From an uncultured Prochlorococcus sp. (GTDB lineage Bacteria > Cyanobacteriota > Cyanobacteriia > PCC-6307 > Cyanobiaceae), in the NCBI GenBank assembly GCA_902627325.1, contig CACOIM010000001.1, positions 1-64,000 of the forward strand: DNA of 64,000 bases, given 5' to 3'. Position numbers and translations under genes: made by a program. Below the pieces are notes generated by a model that was not told the DNA's origin, did not search any database, and saw only the letters and a program-made list of their open reading frames with translations. Below, piece after piece: positions 31,363-43,824 of this stretch (position 1 is its first letter; each line of letters opens with the position of its first letter).

Positions 31363-31995
31363 TTACCAATCCAAGGCTTTTGAAACTATTGGAAAATTTT
31401 CTTTGAAAATTTTTCTACAATTTAAAGCTATTTGCTTATGCTCTTCTTGAGTACCATTTGCTGATCTTAATTTGATGTAGTGGATCCATGAGCGACATGA
31501 TCCTGTCATATAAATTCTTGTTGGAGTAGCTAGTGGCAAAATAAATCTCGAGCATTCCTTCGCGATTCCTGCATCCAACATCTCTTCATATAGATTGGAG
31601 GCTTTTTTAAAATGCTCTTTAATTTTGTTAATGTATTTACTTTTAAGCTCTTCAGGTAAATCTGAGATGGAATTCTGTCTATTTTTAATATCTTGTCTTC
31701 TCAGCTCTGGTATTGGGATATCACCTAGCTGCGTGCTGTCTGCGTATCTTTGAGAAAATTCTTGAAATGTAAATGATCTATGTCTTAATATTTGGGCTGC
31801 AATACCTCTATTCGTTTCTATTTGTAAAGTCATAAAAGACTGTTCAAATACACTCCAATGCTCATTTTTAATACAGTAACTTAGTAATCTTGAAAAGTCT
31901 TCATTGTTTTGATTCTTTGGATTACTTACTCTGGCAATATAAGCCATGGTTTTTTCAGCTTCAGGTGTTAATGAGAGTAGTTGAACATTGTGCAT
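31363..31995 (-). CDS. thyX: Flavin-dependent thymidylate synthase
   Basis: RHRSFTFQEFSQRYAD ThyX motif. Confidence 0.96.
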   Translation of the reverse strand: MHNVQLLSLTPEAEKTMAYIARVSNPKNQNNEDFSRLLSYCIKNEHWSVFEQSFMTLQIETNRGIAAQILRHRSFTFQEFSQRYADSTQLGDIPIPELRRQDIKNRQNSISDLPEELKSKYINKIKEHFKKASNLYEEMLDAGIAKECSRFILPLATPTRIYMTGSCRSWIHYIKLRSANGTQEEHKQIALNCRKIFKENFPIVSKALDW

Positions 31996-31996
31996 A

Positions 31997-32590
31997 TTAG
32001 ATTTTTGCTAAAGTTACCTCCTCTGCTTGGTTTTGATATTTACCTTTTCGATCATTATAAGTAGTTTCACATGGATCACCTTCAAAAAAAAGTATTTGAC
32101 AAATGCCTTCATTCGCATAAATACGACAATCTGCGCCTGAACTATTACTAAATTCTAGGGTGAGATGACCTTCCCAGCCAGCCTCCGCAGGTGTTGTATT
32201 AACTATAATCCCTAAACGTGCATAAGTACTTTTGCCTAAACATATGACTGTTATGTTTTCTGGAACACTCATCCTTTCTAAAGCTACTCCTAAGCCATAT
32301 GAGTGAGCTGGGAGAATAAAATAATCACCATCTTTATCATTATGTAGTGGTGTTCTTTCTAAATTTTTAGGATTGAATTTCTTGGGATTCATTACGGTTC
32401 CAGGTACATGTCTGAAAATAAGAAATTCTTTTGATGATAGTCTTAGATCATATCCATATGAGGAGCAACCATAACTAAGAACAGCTTTCTGCTTTTGTTT
32501 GGGATCTAGATGTCTAATTAATTTTGATTGGAAAGGATTAAGCATTCCCTTAGAAGCTTGTTCTGTAATCCAAATATCATTTTTGAGCAT
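31997..32590 (-). CDS. dcd: dCTP deaminase
   Basis: LGKSTYARLGIIVNTTPAEAGWEGHLTLEFSN. Confidence 0.95.
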   Translation of the reverse strand: MLKNDIWITEQASKGMLNPFQSKLIRHLDPKQKQKAVLSYGCSSYGYDLRLSSKEFLIFRHVPGTVMNPKKFNPKNLERTPLHNDKDGDYFILPAHSYGLGVALERMSVPENITVICLGKSTYARLGIIVNTTPAEAGWEGHLTLEFSNSSGADCRIYANEGICQILFFEGDPCETTYNDRKGKYQNQAEEVTLAKI

Positions 32591-32595
32591 AATTT

Positions 32596-33183
32596 TTACG
32601 AGCGAAGTTCTGTAACTTGATCAGCCATTAATAGGAATTTTTTGGGGATTTTCGTTCCTGTAAGAATTACATCTCCAGAGATAAATCTGTCTTCAAGTGT
32701 TGAAATCAAATCATCTTCATTAATCATACCCAACTCGATGGCACGGAAAATCTCATCTAAAATTATTTGATCTTGTTCTCCTGATATTAATTGTTTTTTA
32801 CAAAATTCCCATAATTCAATTGTGGAATTTTTTATTGAATTTTTTATATTATCGTCATTGGCTAAAGTTTTAGAATCATATTGATCATAAGAATCTGATG
32901 ATCTTATCCATAAAAGATTATCGCATAAACTTACCGGGTTTAAGACGCCTTGGTTTACTCCTCCTTTCATTAATTGAACAAGTAGTACTTTCCTACCTAG
33001 GGCTGCATTCCTTATGCAATCTCTAATTATATTCGAATAGCTTCCTCTGTAAGATGATTGATAAATTTGAATCTGACCATTTTGTTTTATCCTTTTAACT
33101 TTACTTGTAGAGTTTTGATGAACATTAAAATTGACAAGATCATTCTCATTTCTCGATAAGTTTGTTGAACCACTAATAACCAT
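32596..33183 (-). CDS. cobO: Cob(I)yrinic acid a,c-diamide adenosyltransferase-like protein
   Basis: RKVLLVQLMKGGVNQGV, QIILDEIFRAIELGMI, LTGTKIPKKFLLMADQVTELRS; divergent P-loop region. Confidence 0.65.
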   Translation of the reverse strand: MVISGSTNLSRNENDLVNFNVHQNSTSKVKRIKQNGQIQIYQSSYRGSYSNIIRDCIRNAALGRKVLLVQLMKGGVNQGVLNPVSLCDNLLWIRSSDSYDQYDSKTLANDDNIKNSIKNSTIELWEFCKKQLISGEQDQIILDEIFRAIELGMINEDDLISTLEDRFISGDVILTGTKIPKKFLLMADQVTELRS

Positions 33184-33348
33184 TATTTTCTAGCTTTAAC
33201 TACATAAAGTATAATTTGAATCTATTGACACTGCATATAGTGTAATTTTACTTAAAAAAATAAAAGTTTCCATAAAAACCTAAAATGGTTACTATTGATA
33301 CAAGTTTTATTTGCGCTTCTCTATAACTTTTTTATATTCAGAAAAATT

Positions 33349-34083
33349 ATGATTCCAACTAATGGTGGGTTTAGTCGCCTAACTTCAAAATCAAGTGGCA
33401 AAAATACAGCATATTCAGTTGGAGAAAGGTTCCCAATTAATAAAACTTTAATGGAAGTTTTTAGGGGACTTGATGGCGCTAATACTGAGATGGTTGAAAG
33501 GTCTAAAACAATATTTTTCCCTGGAGATCCTGCAGAAAGGGTCTACCTTATCAGAAGGGGAGCAGTGCGTTTATCCCGAGTTTATGAGTCTGGAGATGAG
33601 ATTACTGTGGCTTTGTTAAGAGAAAATAGTTTATTTGGAGTCCTTTCACTTCTCACGGGTCATAGATCTGATCGTTTTTATCACTCTATCGCGTTCACAA
33701 GAGTTGAGATGATAACTGCTCCTGCTAATTCAGTGCTAAGAGCAATTGAAGCTGATGCATCTGTAGGCTTATTACTGTTACAAGGATTATCGAGTAGGAT
33801 TCTACAGACAGAAACAATGATTGAAACTTTAACTCATAGGGATATGTCATCAAGATTGGTTAGTTTCTTAATGGTTTTATGCAGAGATTTTGGAGTAGCT
33901 GAAGAGAAGGGAATTACTATTGATTTGAAGCTGTCTCATCAAGCGATAGCGGAAGCAATAGGTTCTACAAGAGTAACAATTACGAGACTATTAGGAGATC
34001 TAAAAGATTCAGGACTACTCAATATTGATAGAAAAAAAATTACAGTATATGATCCAATCGCTCTTGCTAAAAGATTTAATTGA
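33349..34083 (+). CDS. ntcA: Global nitrogen regulator NtcA (CRP family)
   Basis: [56 protein letters not shown] at 33349. Confidence 0.96.
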   Translation: MIPTNGGFSRLTSKSSGKNTAYSVGERFPINKTLMEVFRGLDGANTEMVERSKTIFFPGDPAERVYLIRRGAVRLSRVYESGDEITVALLRENSLFGVLSLLTGHRSDRFYHSIAFTRVEMITAPANSVLRAIEADASVGLLLLQGLSSRILQTETMIETLTHRDMSSRLVSFLMVLCRDFGVAEEKGITIDLKLSHQAIAEAIGSTRVTITRLLGDLKDSGLLNIDRKKITVYDPIALAKRFN

Positions 34084-34132
34084 TTTATTAATAGCTATAT
34101 TAATAATATAAAAAGAGGGTAAGTAAAAATTC

Positions 34133-35101
34133 GTGTCTGGTTGGCTTTTAATTATTTTCTTACTTTTACTGGGAGGTTTAATATCTTCTTTTGGTGATCT
34201 ACTAGGAACAAAAATTGGTAAAGCTAGATTTAGTATCTTTAAATTAAGGCCTAGAAAAACTGCAACTTTAATAACAATTATTACCGGAAGCCTAATTAGC
34301 GCCTCATCGATATCTTTAATATTATTAGTTAATAGTCAGCTTCGAGTTGGTCTTTTTAGATTAGGTGATCTGCAAAAAAAATTGCAGGAGAGTCGGCAAC
34401 TTTTGCTGTCATTGAAATCTGAAAGAGAAACTTTAGAAGATAAGATAATTCAAAAAGAAACAGAGCTGACTAAACTTGAAAGAAATATTATTGCTTTAAG
34501 AAGTGGAAAAGTTGTTATAAGTAGTGGTCAATCTATATATATTGCTGAGATAGACACAGATAAAAAAGTTAAAGTTGATTTACAGATGCAAAACATTATT
34601 AAAAATGCAAATAGGTTCACTCAAGAACAAGTTATTCCAAACGTAGCAGAGCCTAGAAGTATATTATTAATTCGTAAAAACCATATTGATGAGTTGAAGA
34701 AAACGATCAAAAATGGAGGTGATTGGGTAATTAATATTAAGTCAGTTCGAAATGTTTTAAAGGGAGAAAATTATGTTTATGCTTTCCCTGAATTAATAGA
34801 AAATAAAATTATCGTTTTAAAAGATGAAATCATATCTAAAACTTCTTTAATCAATAAAGAAAATAATATAAAAGAAGTAAGAAATACAATTAATCTTTTA
34901 CTTGCATCATCCCTAGCAGAAGCTAAAAGGAGAGGTTCTCTTATTAATGATATAAAGCTAAAAAGTGACTCACTAAAAAAATTACAAGGTTTTATAGATA
35001 AAAATAAGGGTTTTGATTTTGAATTTCAAGTTGTTTCTATGCGGGAAAGTAAAACCGCTCAGCCAATAATCGTTGAGTTAAAAGTTGCTAAGCTTCTTTA
35101 A
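34133..35101 (+). CDS. DUF3084-like protein with coiled coil
   Basis: TM segments, GDLLGTKIGKARFSIFKLRPRKTATLITIITG, coiled coil; GTG start. Confidence 0.7.
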   Translation: MSGWLLIIFLLLLGGLISSFGDLLGTKIGKARFSIFKLRPRKTATLITIITGSLISASSISLILLVNSQLRVGLFRLGDLQKKLQESRQLLLSLKSERETLEDKIIQKETELTKLERNIIALRSGKVVISSGQSIYIAEIDTDKKVKVDLQMQNIIKNANRFTQEQVIPNVAEPRSILLIRKNHIDELKKTIKNGGDWVINIKSVRNVLKGENYVYAFPELIENKIIVLKDEIISKTSLINKENNIKEVRNTINLLLASSLAEAKRRGSLINDIKLKSDSLKKLQGFIDKNKGFDFEFQVVSMRESKTAQPIIVELKVAKLL

Positions 35102-35541
35102 TGACAAAATACATATCAATTGATCCTGGGAAATGTAAATGTGGTTTAATTTTTGCTGACTTTCAAAGTAAGAGAGTTCTTGAGGCAATTGTTATTGAAA
35201 GTAAATATTTGGTTCAAAATATACAAACCTTTACTGAAAAAGACAAAAATATAAAAGTATTAATTGGTAATGGTACTACAAGTAATAAACATGCAAAATC
35301 TTTAAGTTTTTTAGATAATAATTTAACTATAGTTGAAGAAAAAAATACAACTTTTAGATCTCGGCAAAGATACTTCGAAATTTTCCCAGTTAAAGGAATT
35401 AAAAGGTTTTTACCTAGGGATATTTTTTTACAAAATATTAATTTAGATGCAATCTCTGCATTGATCATTTTGGAAGATTACTTGAATTGTGAATTTACTT
35501 TAAATGGTGATTACATATCTAAAACTTGGATGAAACAGTAA
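35101..35541 (+). CDS. RuvX/RuvC-like RNase H-fold protein
   Basis: YISIDPGKCKCGLIFAD; TAATG overlap with preceding gene. Confidence 0.6.
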   Translation: MTKYISIDPGKCKCGLIFADFQSKRVLEAIVIESKYLVQNIQTFTEKDKNIKVLIGNGTTSNKHAKSLSFLDNNLTIVEEKNTTFRSRQRYFEIFPVKGIKRFLPRDIFLQNINLDAISALIILEDYLNCEFTLNGDYISKTWMKQ

Positions 35542-35776
35542 ATTTGTAGTTACTACCCGATTCTAATTCATAGTCTTTTTTTATTAAAAATCTTAATAAC
35601 GAATCCTCTATTAAAGCTCTTCCCAAAGGGGGATTAACGAATAATTTCCCATTAGTAAAAGACCAAGTAAAATTCCATTGAAACTCACTCGCTTCTACAA
35701 GACCCTTCAATTCTCTTTTATTGAAATTATATTCTTTTATACTGACGTAAACTGTTGTTTCTGGTTTAAATTTCAT
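35519..35776 (-). CDS. DUF3146-like conserved cyanobacterial protein
   Basis: 85 aa ORF (ETTVYVSIKEYNFNKRELKGLVEASEFQWNFTWSF). Confidence 0.6.
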   Translation of the reverse strand: MKFKPETTVYVSIKEYNFNKRELKGLVEASEFQWNFTWSFTNGKLFVNPPLGRALIEDSLLRFLIKKDYELESGSNYKFTVSSKF

Positions 35777-36377
35777 TTAAGGAAAAAGAATTTAATTCGC
35801 ATATAATCAAATTTTCATTGTGATCATTTAATTTTTGCAATGAATAAATAATTTGACAAAAAATTTTATTTAAAATTAACTTTTCTTGCTGAGAAAAATT
35901 TCCTAATACATGCGATATTGTATTAAACTTTTTATCCTCCTCTACTACTGGAGGGGATCCTATCCCAATTCTGATTCTTAAAAATTCTTTGGAATTTAAA
36001 TAACTAATTATACTTTTTAAGCCATTATGACCACCTGAACTACCTTTCTTTCTCACTCTAATTTTACCTAAAGGAATATCGATATCATCAACCACAATTA
36101 TCAGTTTATCTTTATTAACTTTGAACCAATCAATTATTGCTCTAACTGCTTCTCCACTATTATTCATAAATGTAGTAGGCATAAAAAGTCTATAAACTAC
36201 ACCATCTAATTTAAATTCAGAATATTTACACCTAATCTTATTTTTTAATAGAAAAGTTGAACTATTATTTTTTGCAAATTGTTGAATAAGTAGAAAACCA
36301 ATATTATGCCTACTATTATCATATTTCTTGCCAGGATTCCCTAAGCCAATGATAAATTTTTCTTGGTAATCACTCAT
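35766..36377 (-). CDS. pth: Peptidyl-tRNA hydrolase
   Basis: IGLGNPGKKYDNSRHNIGF, MPTTFMNNSGEAV, GSSGGHNGLKSI. Confidence 0.95.
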   Translation of the reverse strand: MSDYQEKFIIGLGNPGKKYDNSRHNIGFLLIQQFAKNNSSTFLLKNKIRCKYSEFKLDGVVYRLFMPTTFMNNSGEAVRAIIDWFKVNKDKLIIVVDDIDIPLGKIRVRKKGSSGGHNGLKSIISYLNSKEFLRIRIGIGSPPVVEEDKKFNTISHVLGNFSQQEKLILNKIFCQIIYSLQKLNDHNENLIICELNSFSLNEI

Positions 36378-36466
36378 AAATTTTTAATCCAATAAAAGAT
36401 TAATAGCCATAAATGAGTTTATCTATTAAATAACTGCAAATTAAGTTACAAATTCATTAGTTACAT

Positions 36467-36667
36467 TTAATTACCATTCCAATCTACAGAAAATCCTTGA
36501 AGAAGTAATGATTGGTTGTAAATCTGAAGAAGAATAACTAGGAAGACTAAAAGAAAGACGCCGATTATAGTCATCACAGGTACAGCTCCCCAGCCAGGTA
36601 CAACCTTACCTTGACCGGAATTACCAATAGCCTTTAATAAACTTCCTAGTGCAGTTTTTTGTCCCAT
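36467..36667 (-). CDS. psbH: Photosystem II protein PsbH
   Basis: [41 protein letters not shown]. Confidence 0.93.
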   Translation of the reverse strand: MGQKTALGSLLKAIGNSGQGKVVPGWGAVPVMTIIGVFLLVFLVILLQIYNQSLLLQGFSVDWNGN

Positions 36668-36751
36668 AGTGAAAAATTTCCTAAATTTCAATATTATTTC
36701 GTTATTGTATTAGATGTTTAACATATTTTGTTTACAAACTTATCAAAATTG

Positions 36752-36904
36752 ATGCAATCTTTATCATCTACTCCAGATCCAGCTGTTTCGATAGGTGTAA
36801 CTCTTTTTGTTGTTTTGCTTGGGCTTACAGCTTATGGTTTTTTTAGAGCCTTTGGTCCAAAATCTGAAAAATTAACAGACCCATGGGATGAGCACGATGA
36901 TTAA
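36752..36904 (+). CDS. psbN: PsbN
   Basis: 50 aa ORF read directly: MQSLSSTPDPAVSIGVTLFVVLLGLTAYGFFRAFGPKSEKLTDPWDEHDD; divergent from psbH. Confidence 0.9.
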   Translation: MQSLSSTPDPAVSIGVTLFVVLLGLTAYGFFRAFGPKSEKLTDPWDEHDD

Positions 36905-37021
36905 ATTTAATTTTAAGGAAGTTGAAAGTATTTCAAAATTTACCAAAATTTCACAATTTAACCATTTTCTCTTCAATTAAATATAAATTTAATAAGATAA
37001 ATTAGAAGATCTGTTAATTTC

Positions 37022-37150
37022 ATGCTTGCTCTTAAAATCTCTGTCTATACGATTGTTTTCTTTTTCGTAGGTATATTTCTATTTGGATTCCTAGCTAGTG
37101 ACCCTACTAGAACCCCAAATAGAAAAGATTTAGAAAGTCCTCAAGATTAA
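37022..37150 (+). CDS. psbI: Photosystem II reaction centre protein PsbI
   Basis: 42 aa ORF read directly: [42 protein letters not shown]. Confidence 0.93.
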
Positions 37151-37178
37151 TTTAATTACATTAAGTTAATAAATTATT

Positions 37179-39167
37179 TTGAATAATTGCAAAATTCAAA
37201 AATTAATATCGCTTTGTCTAACTTTTTCAAATTTATTAATCTTACCAGCGGAGACTCTGGAATTTAATGATGAGAAATCATATTTAAATGATCAGATAAG
37301 TAGCAGAACTCTAATAAAAAAATATTTATTAGTCCCAGAGATATTAGAAAAAAATTATTTTTTTCTCAACTCAGAAAATATAATTGCTGATAATCCGAGA
37401 GAAAATATTGACGAGAAAGTATATGCTGCAGATAATGAATTATTTATTGAATCAAAAGTTCAATCAGAAAAAGATAAGATTTTATATGCGGAAGGGGATG
37501 TAATTGTTAATTATAAAAATAATATTTTAAAAGCTGATAGTCTTGTCTATAACAAAAAAACAAAACTAGCAACGGCAGAGGGTAATATTCAGTTAAAGAT
37601 TAATAATCAAATATTTGAAGCAGAGAAGGTTGAATATGATTTTTCCAAGAATAAAGGTAATTTTAAAAATATTAAAGGATTAATTAATTTTAAATCCATA
37701 ATCTCAGACTTTGATTTAAGTTCAGAGGATATTTATAAAAGGTCTTTATCATTTATTAAAAAAATTAAGAAAGATAAGGTTGTTTTTACACCTGATAGTG
37801 TTGTTAATTGGATTTTTTCTGCAGAAAAATTGGAAATTAATGAAAATAAATGGTCATCAAAAAAAGCATTTTTAACTAATGATTTACTTGATTCAAATCA
37901 AATAAAATTTCAATTTAATGAATTTGAAATTTCTCCCTATAAGGAAAAATTGAAATTGAATTCTAAAATAAATTATTTGATTTTTCAGGATAAAATTAAA
38001 GTCCCATTCTGGGTTGGGAATAGAACTATTTTTAAAAATAGGGTTGAGTTTCAAAATAGATGGAATATTGGCTACGACAAATTCGGTAAGGATGGGTATT
38101 TTTTAGGAAGAAAATTTAATCCCATACAATTAAAAAATGAATTATTTTTAAATATAGAGCCTCAATTTCTTCTCCAAAGGACTTTAAAAGGATATACAAG
38201 AAGTTTTTCTCAGAAGAATTATTCAATAAATTCTCCCCGCGTAGAGAGAAATATTTCATTATCAGATTATTTTGGTTTAAGTTCATCGATTGAAGGAAGT
38301 ATTAAAAATTGGGATATAGAAATAACTAAGGAATTAAATTCCTTGGATTTGGATAAGTTTGCGAATGCATTTAGAACTAAAGCAGAATTTATTAAAGAAA
38401 TTACTTTATTTGATAATATTTTTGTAAATAGACTATTTGGAGCATATAGAGAGCGTATTTGGAATGGTTCAATTGGAGAATCAGAAATCTTTAGAGCATA
38501 TGGTTGGAAATTAGAGAAAGCAAATTCTTGGAGCAATGGCTCAAAGGCAAGTAATCAATTAATTAATATTGGTATTGGAGATTATAAAGCTGAAGAATTA
38601 AACTCTCAAAATTTTATTGAAAGCTTCAAAGGAAGCATTAATTACCAATTAAACCAAAAAATAACTCTTAAAAAGCAAAACACTAAAACAGAGTATATTG
38701 ACAAGTCTTATGAATATATCCCAACACCAATCAAAAGAGGTATTTTTATTAATACACAGCTTATAGCTAATTATAATTTATATAAGCATGGAAATTATCA
38801 GCATTATTTTGGTATAGGTATAGGGCCGGAATTTGTATTTGGGGATTTTAAGAGAGATTATTTTGACTATACTCGTATAGCAGCATTTCCCTTATATAGA
38901 TTTAAAAGTGGTAAAAGCCTTTTTAAATTTGATCAAATCTCTGAAAATTTTATACTTAATTTAATACTTGATCAACAGCTAGTGGGTCCATTATTAATGC
39001 AAGCTAAGGCCACACTCAATTTAGATAATGATTCAGATAAATACGGAGAATTTATATACTCAAATATTGGAATTAATTTACAAAAGAGATCATATAGTTT
39101 TGGCCTTTTTTATCAGCCACATAATCAAGCCGGTGGTATAAGTTTTAGCTTAAATGGATTTAAGTAA
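37179..39167 (+). CDS. LptD/OstA-like outer membrane protein (DUF3769-like)
   Basis: Signal peptide; OstA-like repeats (LYAEGDVIVNYKNNILKADSLVYNKKTKLATAEGNIQL); beta-rich C-terminus; TTG start. Confidence 0.8.
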   Translation: MNNCKIQKLISLCLTFSNLLILPAETLEFNDEKSYLNDQISSRTLIKKYLLVPEILEKNYFFLNSENIIADNPRENIDEKVYAADNELFIESKVQSEKDKILYAEGDVIVNYKNNILKADSLVYNKKTKLATAEGNIQLKINNQIFEAEKVEYDFSKNKGNFKNIKGLINFKSIISDFDLSSEDIYKRSLSFIKKIKKDKVVFTPDSVVNWIFSAEKLEINENKWSSKKAFLTNDLLDSNQIKFQFNEFEISPYKEKLKLNSKINYLIFQDKIKVPFWVGNRTIFKNRVEFQNRWNIGYDKFGKDGYFLGRKFNPIQLKNELFLNIEPQFLLQRTLKGYTRSFSQKNYSINSPRVERNISLSDYFGLSSSIEGSIKNWDIEITKELNSLDLDKFANAFRTKAEFIKEITLFDNIFVNRLFGAYRERIWNGSIGESEIFRAYGWKLEKANSWSNGSKASNQLINIGIGDYKAEELNSQNFIESFKGSINYQLNQKITLKKQNTKTEYIDKSYEYIPTPIKRGIFINTQLIANYNLYKHGNYQHYFGIGIGPEFVFGDFKRDYFDYTRIAAFPLYRFKSGKSLFKFDQISENFILNLILDQQLVGPLLMQAKATLNLDNDSDKYGEFIYSNIGINLQKRSYSFGLFYQPHNQAGGISFSLNGFK

Positions 39168-39786
39168 TTCTTAATTTATTTAAATTAATGTATGGTAACT
39201 CATTGATTTTTCTTTCTATGAGTTCAATATTATTTAAAAGTGTTGAAGTCGCATCCCACTCCCCAGATAAGAACATATTTTTAGATGATTCTTTAAGTTC
39301 TAAATGATGTGCTATTGATTTCTCAAAAGCAATAATATTTTTAATATCAATTTCAAAAAACAAGGTTTCTTCTCTTGATCTATCCTGTAAGGATTTAATT
39401 TTTTTCTTTGGCAATGTAAAGCATGGGATCCCAATAGCAAGACAATTACTATAGAAAATTTCCGCGAAACTTTCCCCAATAATTGCCCTAATACCCCAAC
39501 GCATTAGTGCCTGAGGGGCATGTTCTCTACTAGAACCGCATCCAAAATTACTATTTACTATGAGTATAGAAGCACTTTGATTTGTTTTTAAATCAAACGG
39601 ATGTTTACCTTTAAAATCTTTTCTATCATCTTCAAAAACTGCATCTCCTAAAGATTCAAAGTCTACACATTTTAAAAATCTTGCGGGAATGATTCTATCT
39701 GTGTCAATATCATCTCCCTCTAAAGACATACAAATACCATTAATTTTCAAGATTTTCCCTTGTGGAGCTTGAAATTCTTCTTTCAT
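39160..39786 (-). CDS. leuD: 3-isopropylmalate dehydratase small subunit
   Basis: [32 protein letters not shown]. Confidence 0.95.
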   Translation of the reverse strand: MKEEFQAPQGKILKINGICMSLEGDDIDTDRIIPARFLKCVDFESLGDAVFEDDRKDFKGKHPFDLKTNQSASILIVNSNFGCGSSREHAPQALMRWGIRAIIGESFAEIFYSNCLAIGIPCFTLPKKKIKSLQDRSREETLFFEIDIKNIIAFEKSIAHHLELKESSKNMFLSGEWDATSTLLNNIELIERKINELPYINLNKLRIT

Positions 39787-41192
39787 TTTTTTAAGAATTC
39801 TCTAACATCACTGACTTTTCCTTCTATAGCCGCAGCAGCTACCATCGCAGGACTCATAAGTAGAGTTCTTCCACTTGGTGATCCTTGCCTCCCTTTAAAG
39901 TTCCTATTACTTGAACTCGCACTTACTTGATTGCCTGTTAATTTATCAGGATTCATTGCTAAGCACATTGAACATCCTGGTTCTCTCCATTGAAAACCTG
40001 CTTCCTTAAATATTTTATCAAGTCCCTCTTCAATTGCCGCTTTAGCAACTTTTTCTGATCCTGGGACCACAAAAGCTTTAACATTTGGAGATACCTTATG
40101 GTTTTGTATAATTTCAGCAGCAACTCTCAAGTCGCTAATTCTACCATTTGTGCAACTTCCAATAAAACAAACATCTATAGGAGTATTTTTAATTGCTTGC
40201 CCTGGACTTAATCCCATGTATTCATAAGCTTCTCCTGCTATGAATTGATCATCAATACTAAGTTCTTTTAATTCTGGAATTTTTTGACTCACTCCAATAC
40301 TTTGTCCAGGTGTTATGCCCCATGTAACGGTAGGTTCTACTTGTGAAGCGTCAATTAATACTACATCATCGTATTTAGCATCTTTTTCACTTGCCAGTGA
40401 TTGCCACCACTCAACTGCCCTAGCCCAGTTTTCGTTTTTAGGAGCAAATTGTCTCTCTTGTATATATTTAAAAGTAATTTGATCTGGATTGACATAACCA
40501 CATCTAGCTCCTCCCTCAATCGACATATTACAGATTGTCATTCTCTCTTCCATTGATAACAAATCTATTGCAGGACCTGAGAACTCATAAGCATAACCAA
40601 CTCCAGCCTTTACACCAAGTTTATTAATAATATGAAGTACAAGATCTTTTGCAAATACTCCTTCAGATAATCTGTTTTTGCACCATATTTGTCTGACTTT
40701 TAATTTATTCATAGCAAGTGTTTGGCTTGCAAGGACATCTCGAACTTGACTAGTACCAATACCAAAGGCAATTGATCCAAAAGCTCCATGAGTAGAAGTA
40801 TGTGAGTCTCCGCATGCGATCGTCATCCCTGGCTGAGTAAGACCAAGTTCAGGAGCCACAACATGGACAATCCCTTGACTACCACTACCGATATTAAAAA
40901 ATTTTATTTTATGTTTTTTGCAATTTTTCTCTAATGTATCAATCATTTGTTCCGCTAAAGTGTCTTTGAATGGCCTACTTTGATTATCTGTTGGAACAAT
41001 ATGGTCAACTGTTGCTATTGTTCTAGATGGAAATTTAACATTTAAATTTTTGTCTTTTAATGCACCAAAAGCCTGCGGACTAGTAACTTCATGAATAAGA
41101 TGTAAACCAATAAATAATTGGGATGACCCCCCAGGTAGATCAGCAACTTTGTGCAAATCCCAGACTTTATCAAATAGGGTGTTTTGACTCAC
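39783..41192 (-). CDS. leuC: 3-isopropylmalate dehydratase large subunit
   Basis: [47 protein letters not shown]. Confidence 0.97.
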   Translation of the reverse strand: MSQNTLFDKVWDLHKVADLPGGSSQLFIGLHLIHEVTSPQAFGALKDKNLNVKFPSRTIATVDHIVPTDNQSRPFKDTLAEQMIDTLEKNCKKHKIKFFNIGSGSQGIVHVVAPELGLTQPGMTIACGDSHTSTHGAFGSIAFGIGTSQVRDVLASQTLAMNKLKVRQIWCKNRLSEGVFAKDLVLHIINKLGVKAGVGYAYEFSGPAIDLLSMEERMTICNMSIEGGARCGYVNPDQITFKYIQERQFAPKNENWARAVEWWQSLASEKDAKYDDVVLIDASQVEPTVTWGITPGQSIGVSQKIPELKELSIDDQFIAGEAYEYMGLSPGQAIKNTPIDVCFIGSCTNGRISDLRVAAEIIQNHKVSPNVKAFVVPGSEKVAKAAIEEGLDKIFKEAGFQWREPGCSMCLAMNPDKLTGNQVSASSSNRNFKGRQGSPSGRTLLMSPAMVAAAAIEGKVSDVREFLKK

Positions 41193-41213
41193 CGTTCAAA
41201 AAATTACAACTTA

Positions 41214-42506
41214 CTAAGATAATAAGATTAATCGAAGACTGTTTAAACAGTCATTTACACTTAGTCTCTGAATTTCATTCCTGTTTCTTAGAGGATTATA
41301 TTGTTTCTTGATTTTTATTATCTTATTATTAGGGCCTGTAATTGCAATATAGACTAAACCAATTGGCTTTGAATCGCTACCACCATCAGGGCCTGCGATA
41401 CCACTAACAGAGATTGCCCAATCTGATTTAAGTTTATTTTTTACTCCGATTGACATTGATTCTGCTACTTCCTCAGATACAGCCCCAAAACTATTAATAA
41501 GGTTTATGGGTACATCTAATAATGAGTGTTTTAATTCATTACTATATGCAATTACACCTCCTTTGAATACTTTGGAGGAACCAGAAACAGATGTTATGTA
41601 AGAAGAAAGTAACCCTCCAGTGCAAGATTCTGCAAAAACTATTGATTCATTTCTCTTAATTAATTCCTTGACAAGAATGGATTGCAGACTCTCATTATCT
41701 TCTCCAAATATATTTTTTGAAAATGTTTCTTTGAGTTCTTTTTTAATTGGTTTGATTAAGAGTTTTGCTTCAGATACGCTTTTAGCTTTAGTTGTTATTC
41801 TTAGTTTTACCTCCTCTAAACTTGCATAAGGAGCAATTGTTGGATTTTTTAATTCAAGTAGATCTTTTATAGTTTCTGACACTGTTGCTTCGCCGATACC
41901 TGTTAATTTTAATGTATTGGAAAAAAAGATAGATCCATCTGAAAAATTACTTTTAATAAAGTTATAAGCAGTTTCTTCCCACATGACCTTCATTTCATCT
42001 GGTACTCCGGGGAAAGTTAGGATCGTAAAATTTTCTTTAGGTTTCCATATCATCCCAGGAGCTGTACCCTTTGGATTATTAATTATTTGAGCATCTTTTG
42101 GGAAAAAACATTGTTTTTTTAAACTCAAGTTTGTAATATAAGGCTTCTTTTGCGATAACTTCATTTTAATTCCCTCCCAAATAGATTCCCTTGCATAAAT
42201 CTTTTGATTAAACGCTTTCGCTATCGATTCGGTTGTTAAATCATCTGGGGTTGGTCCGAGACCTCCAGTGGTTATAAGTAAATTGCTTCTCATTGATATT
42301 TCTTTAATTAATTTAGAAAGTCTTTCAGCATTATCACCAATGGTAGTTTGTCTAAAGTGATTTAAACCTAATATTGATAATTGTTCTGCTATCCATCTTG
42401 CATTAGTATTAACAATATTTCCAAGCAATAGCTCTGTACCTATTGAAAGAATTTCTACTCCTTCTTTAATCTCTTTATTTAATAGATGTTTCAAGTTTGT
42501 TTTCAT
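41214..42506 (-). CDS. cinA: CinA-like competence/damage-inducible protein
   Basis: [53 protein letters not shown]. Confidence 0.93.
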   Translation of the reverse strand: MKTNLKHLLNKEIKEGVEILSIGTELLLGNIVNTNARWIAEQLSILGLNHFRQTTIGDNAERLSKLIKEISMRSNLLITTGGLGPTPDDLTTESIAKAFNQKIYARESIWEGIKMKLSQKKPYITNLSLKKQCFFPKDAQIINNPKGTAPGMIWKPKENFTILTFPGVPDEMKVMWEETAYNFIKSNFSDGSIFFSNTLKLTGIGEATVSETIKDLLELKNPTIAPYASLEEVKLRITTKAKSVSEAKLLIKPIKKELKETFSKNIFGEDNESLQSILVKELIKRNESIVFAESCTGGLLSSYITSVSGSSKVFKGGVIAYSNELKHSLLDVPINLINSFGAVSEEVAESMSIGVKNKLKSDWAISVSGIAGPDGGSDSKPIGLVYIAITGPNNKIIKIKKQYNPLRNRNEIQRLSVNDCLNSLRLILLS

Positions 42507-43746
42507 AAAGAGGAAAATGATCACATAAATTTTTAACTCTTTCTTTACATGTTTCCTCTATAGATAAGTTTTCAGGATTTTGTAATCTATCTGCTATTAT
42601 ATTCCCAATTTCTACAAATGCTTTTTCGTCAAAACCTCTAGTCGTTAAAGCTGCAGTCCCTAATCTTAATCCGCTTGTGACGAAGGGTGATTCTGGATCG
42701 TATGGAACTGTATTCTTATTAGCTGTAATATTTACTTCACTTACTAATAGATCAGCAACTTTTCCAGTCATGTTAATACTTCTTAAGTCTAGAAGTACAA
42801 TATGATTATCAGTACCTCCACTAACTATATTAATACCCCTATCCTTTATTGTCTTAGCCAATACCTTTGCATTACTAATAATTTTTTTTGAGTATTCTCT
42901 AAAACTCGGTTCTAATGCTTCTCCAAAAGCGACTGCTTTTGCTGCAATAATATGCTCTAGAGGGCCACCTTGAGTTCCAGGGAAAACTGCTTTATCGAAA
43001 CTTTTCCCAAAATCTTTATCTCTACACAAAATTAATCCTCCTCTTGGACCCCTTAGAGTCTTGTGAGTAGTGGTTGTTACAACATCACAATGAGGAATAG
43101 GATTTGGATGTAAATTACTTGCTACTAATCCTGCTATATGAGCAATATCAGCCATTAAATAAGCACCAACTTCATCTGCAATTTTTCTGAACTCTAAGAA
43201 ATCTATTGTTCTTGGGTAAGCAGAATACCCACATATAATTAATTTTGGTTTTTTTGCAATAGCAATTTCTCTGATCTGATTAAAATTTAAAAGATTAGTA
43301 TCTTTATCCACACCATAGTGAAAAGATTTAAACCATTTACCACTCATATTCACTGGTGATCCGTGGGTTAGGTGACCACCATGAGATAAATCCATACCTA
43401 ATATTGAATCGCCAGGCTGGAGTAAACTTAAAAATACAGCTGTATTCGCTTGGGCTCCACTATGAGGCTGAACATTTGCCCAATCTGCATTAAATAACTT
43501 TTTTGCCCTATTTATAGCTAATTCTTCAATTTCATCTACAAATTCACAACCGCCATAATATCTTTTATGAGGAAGTCCTTCTGCATATTTATTAGTTAAT
43601 ACTGAACCTTGTGCTTCCATAACTGCTTGGGAAGTAAAATTCTCACTTGCTATTAATTCAAGGTGACTTTGTTGACGATGATTCTCTTTATTAATTAAAT
43701 TAGAAATTATTGGATCACTTACCTCTAATTTGTTGATAAGGCTCAT
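42475..43746 (-). CDS. glyA: Serine hydroxymethyltransferase
   Basis: [45 protein letters not shown]. Confidence 0.97.
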   Translation of the reverse strand: MSLINKLEVSDPIISNLINKENHRQQSHLELIASENFTSQAVMEAQGSVLTNKYAEGLPHKRYYGGCEFVDEIEELAINRAKKLFNADWANVQPHSGAQANTAVFLSLLQPGDSILGMDLSHGGHLTHGSPVNMSGKWFKSFHYGVDKDTNLLNFNQIREIAIAKKPKLIICGYSAYPRTIDFLEFRKIADEVGAYLMADIAHIAGLVASNLHPNPIPHCDVVTTTTHKTLRGPRGGLILCRDKDFGKSFDKAVFPGTQGGPLEHIIAAKAVAFGEALEPSFREYSKKIISNAKVLAKTIKDRGINIVSGGTDNHIVLLDLRSINMTGKVADLLVSEVNITANKNTVPYDPESPFVTSGLRLGTAALTTRGFDEKAFVEIGNIIADRLQNPENLSIEETCKERVKNLCDHFPLYENKLETSIK

Positions 43747-43824
43747 TGAAAAATTTTTTGATTAAATTAAATATAATAGAAAATTAAAAAAAAAATATAA
43801 AAAAAATATTTGATAGTTGAATAA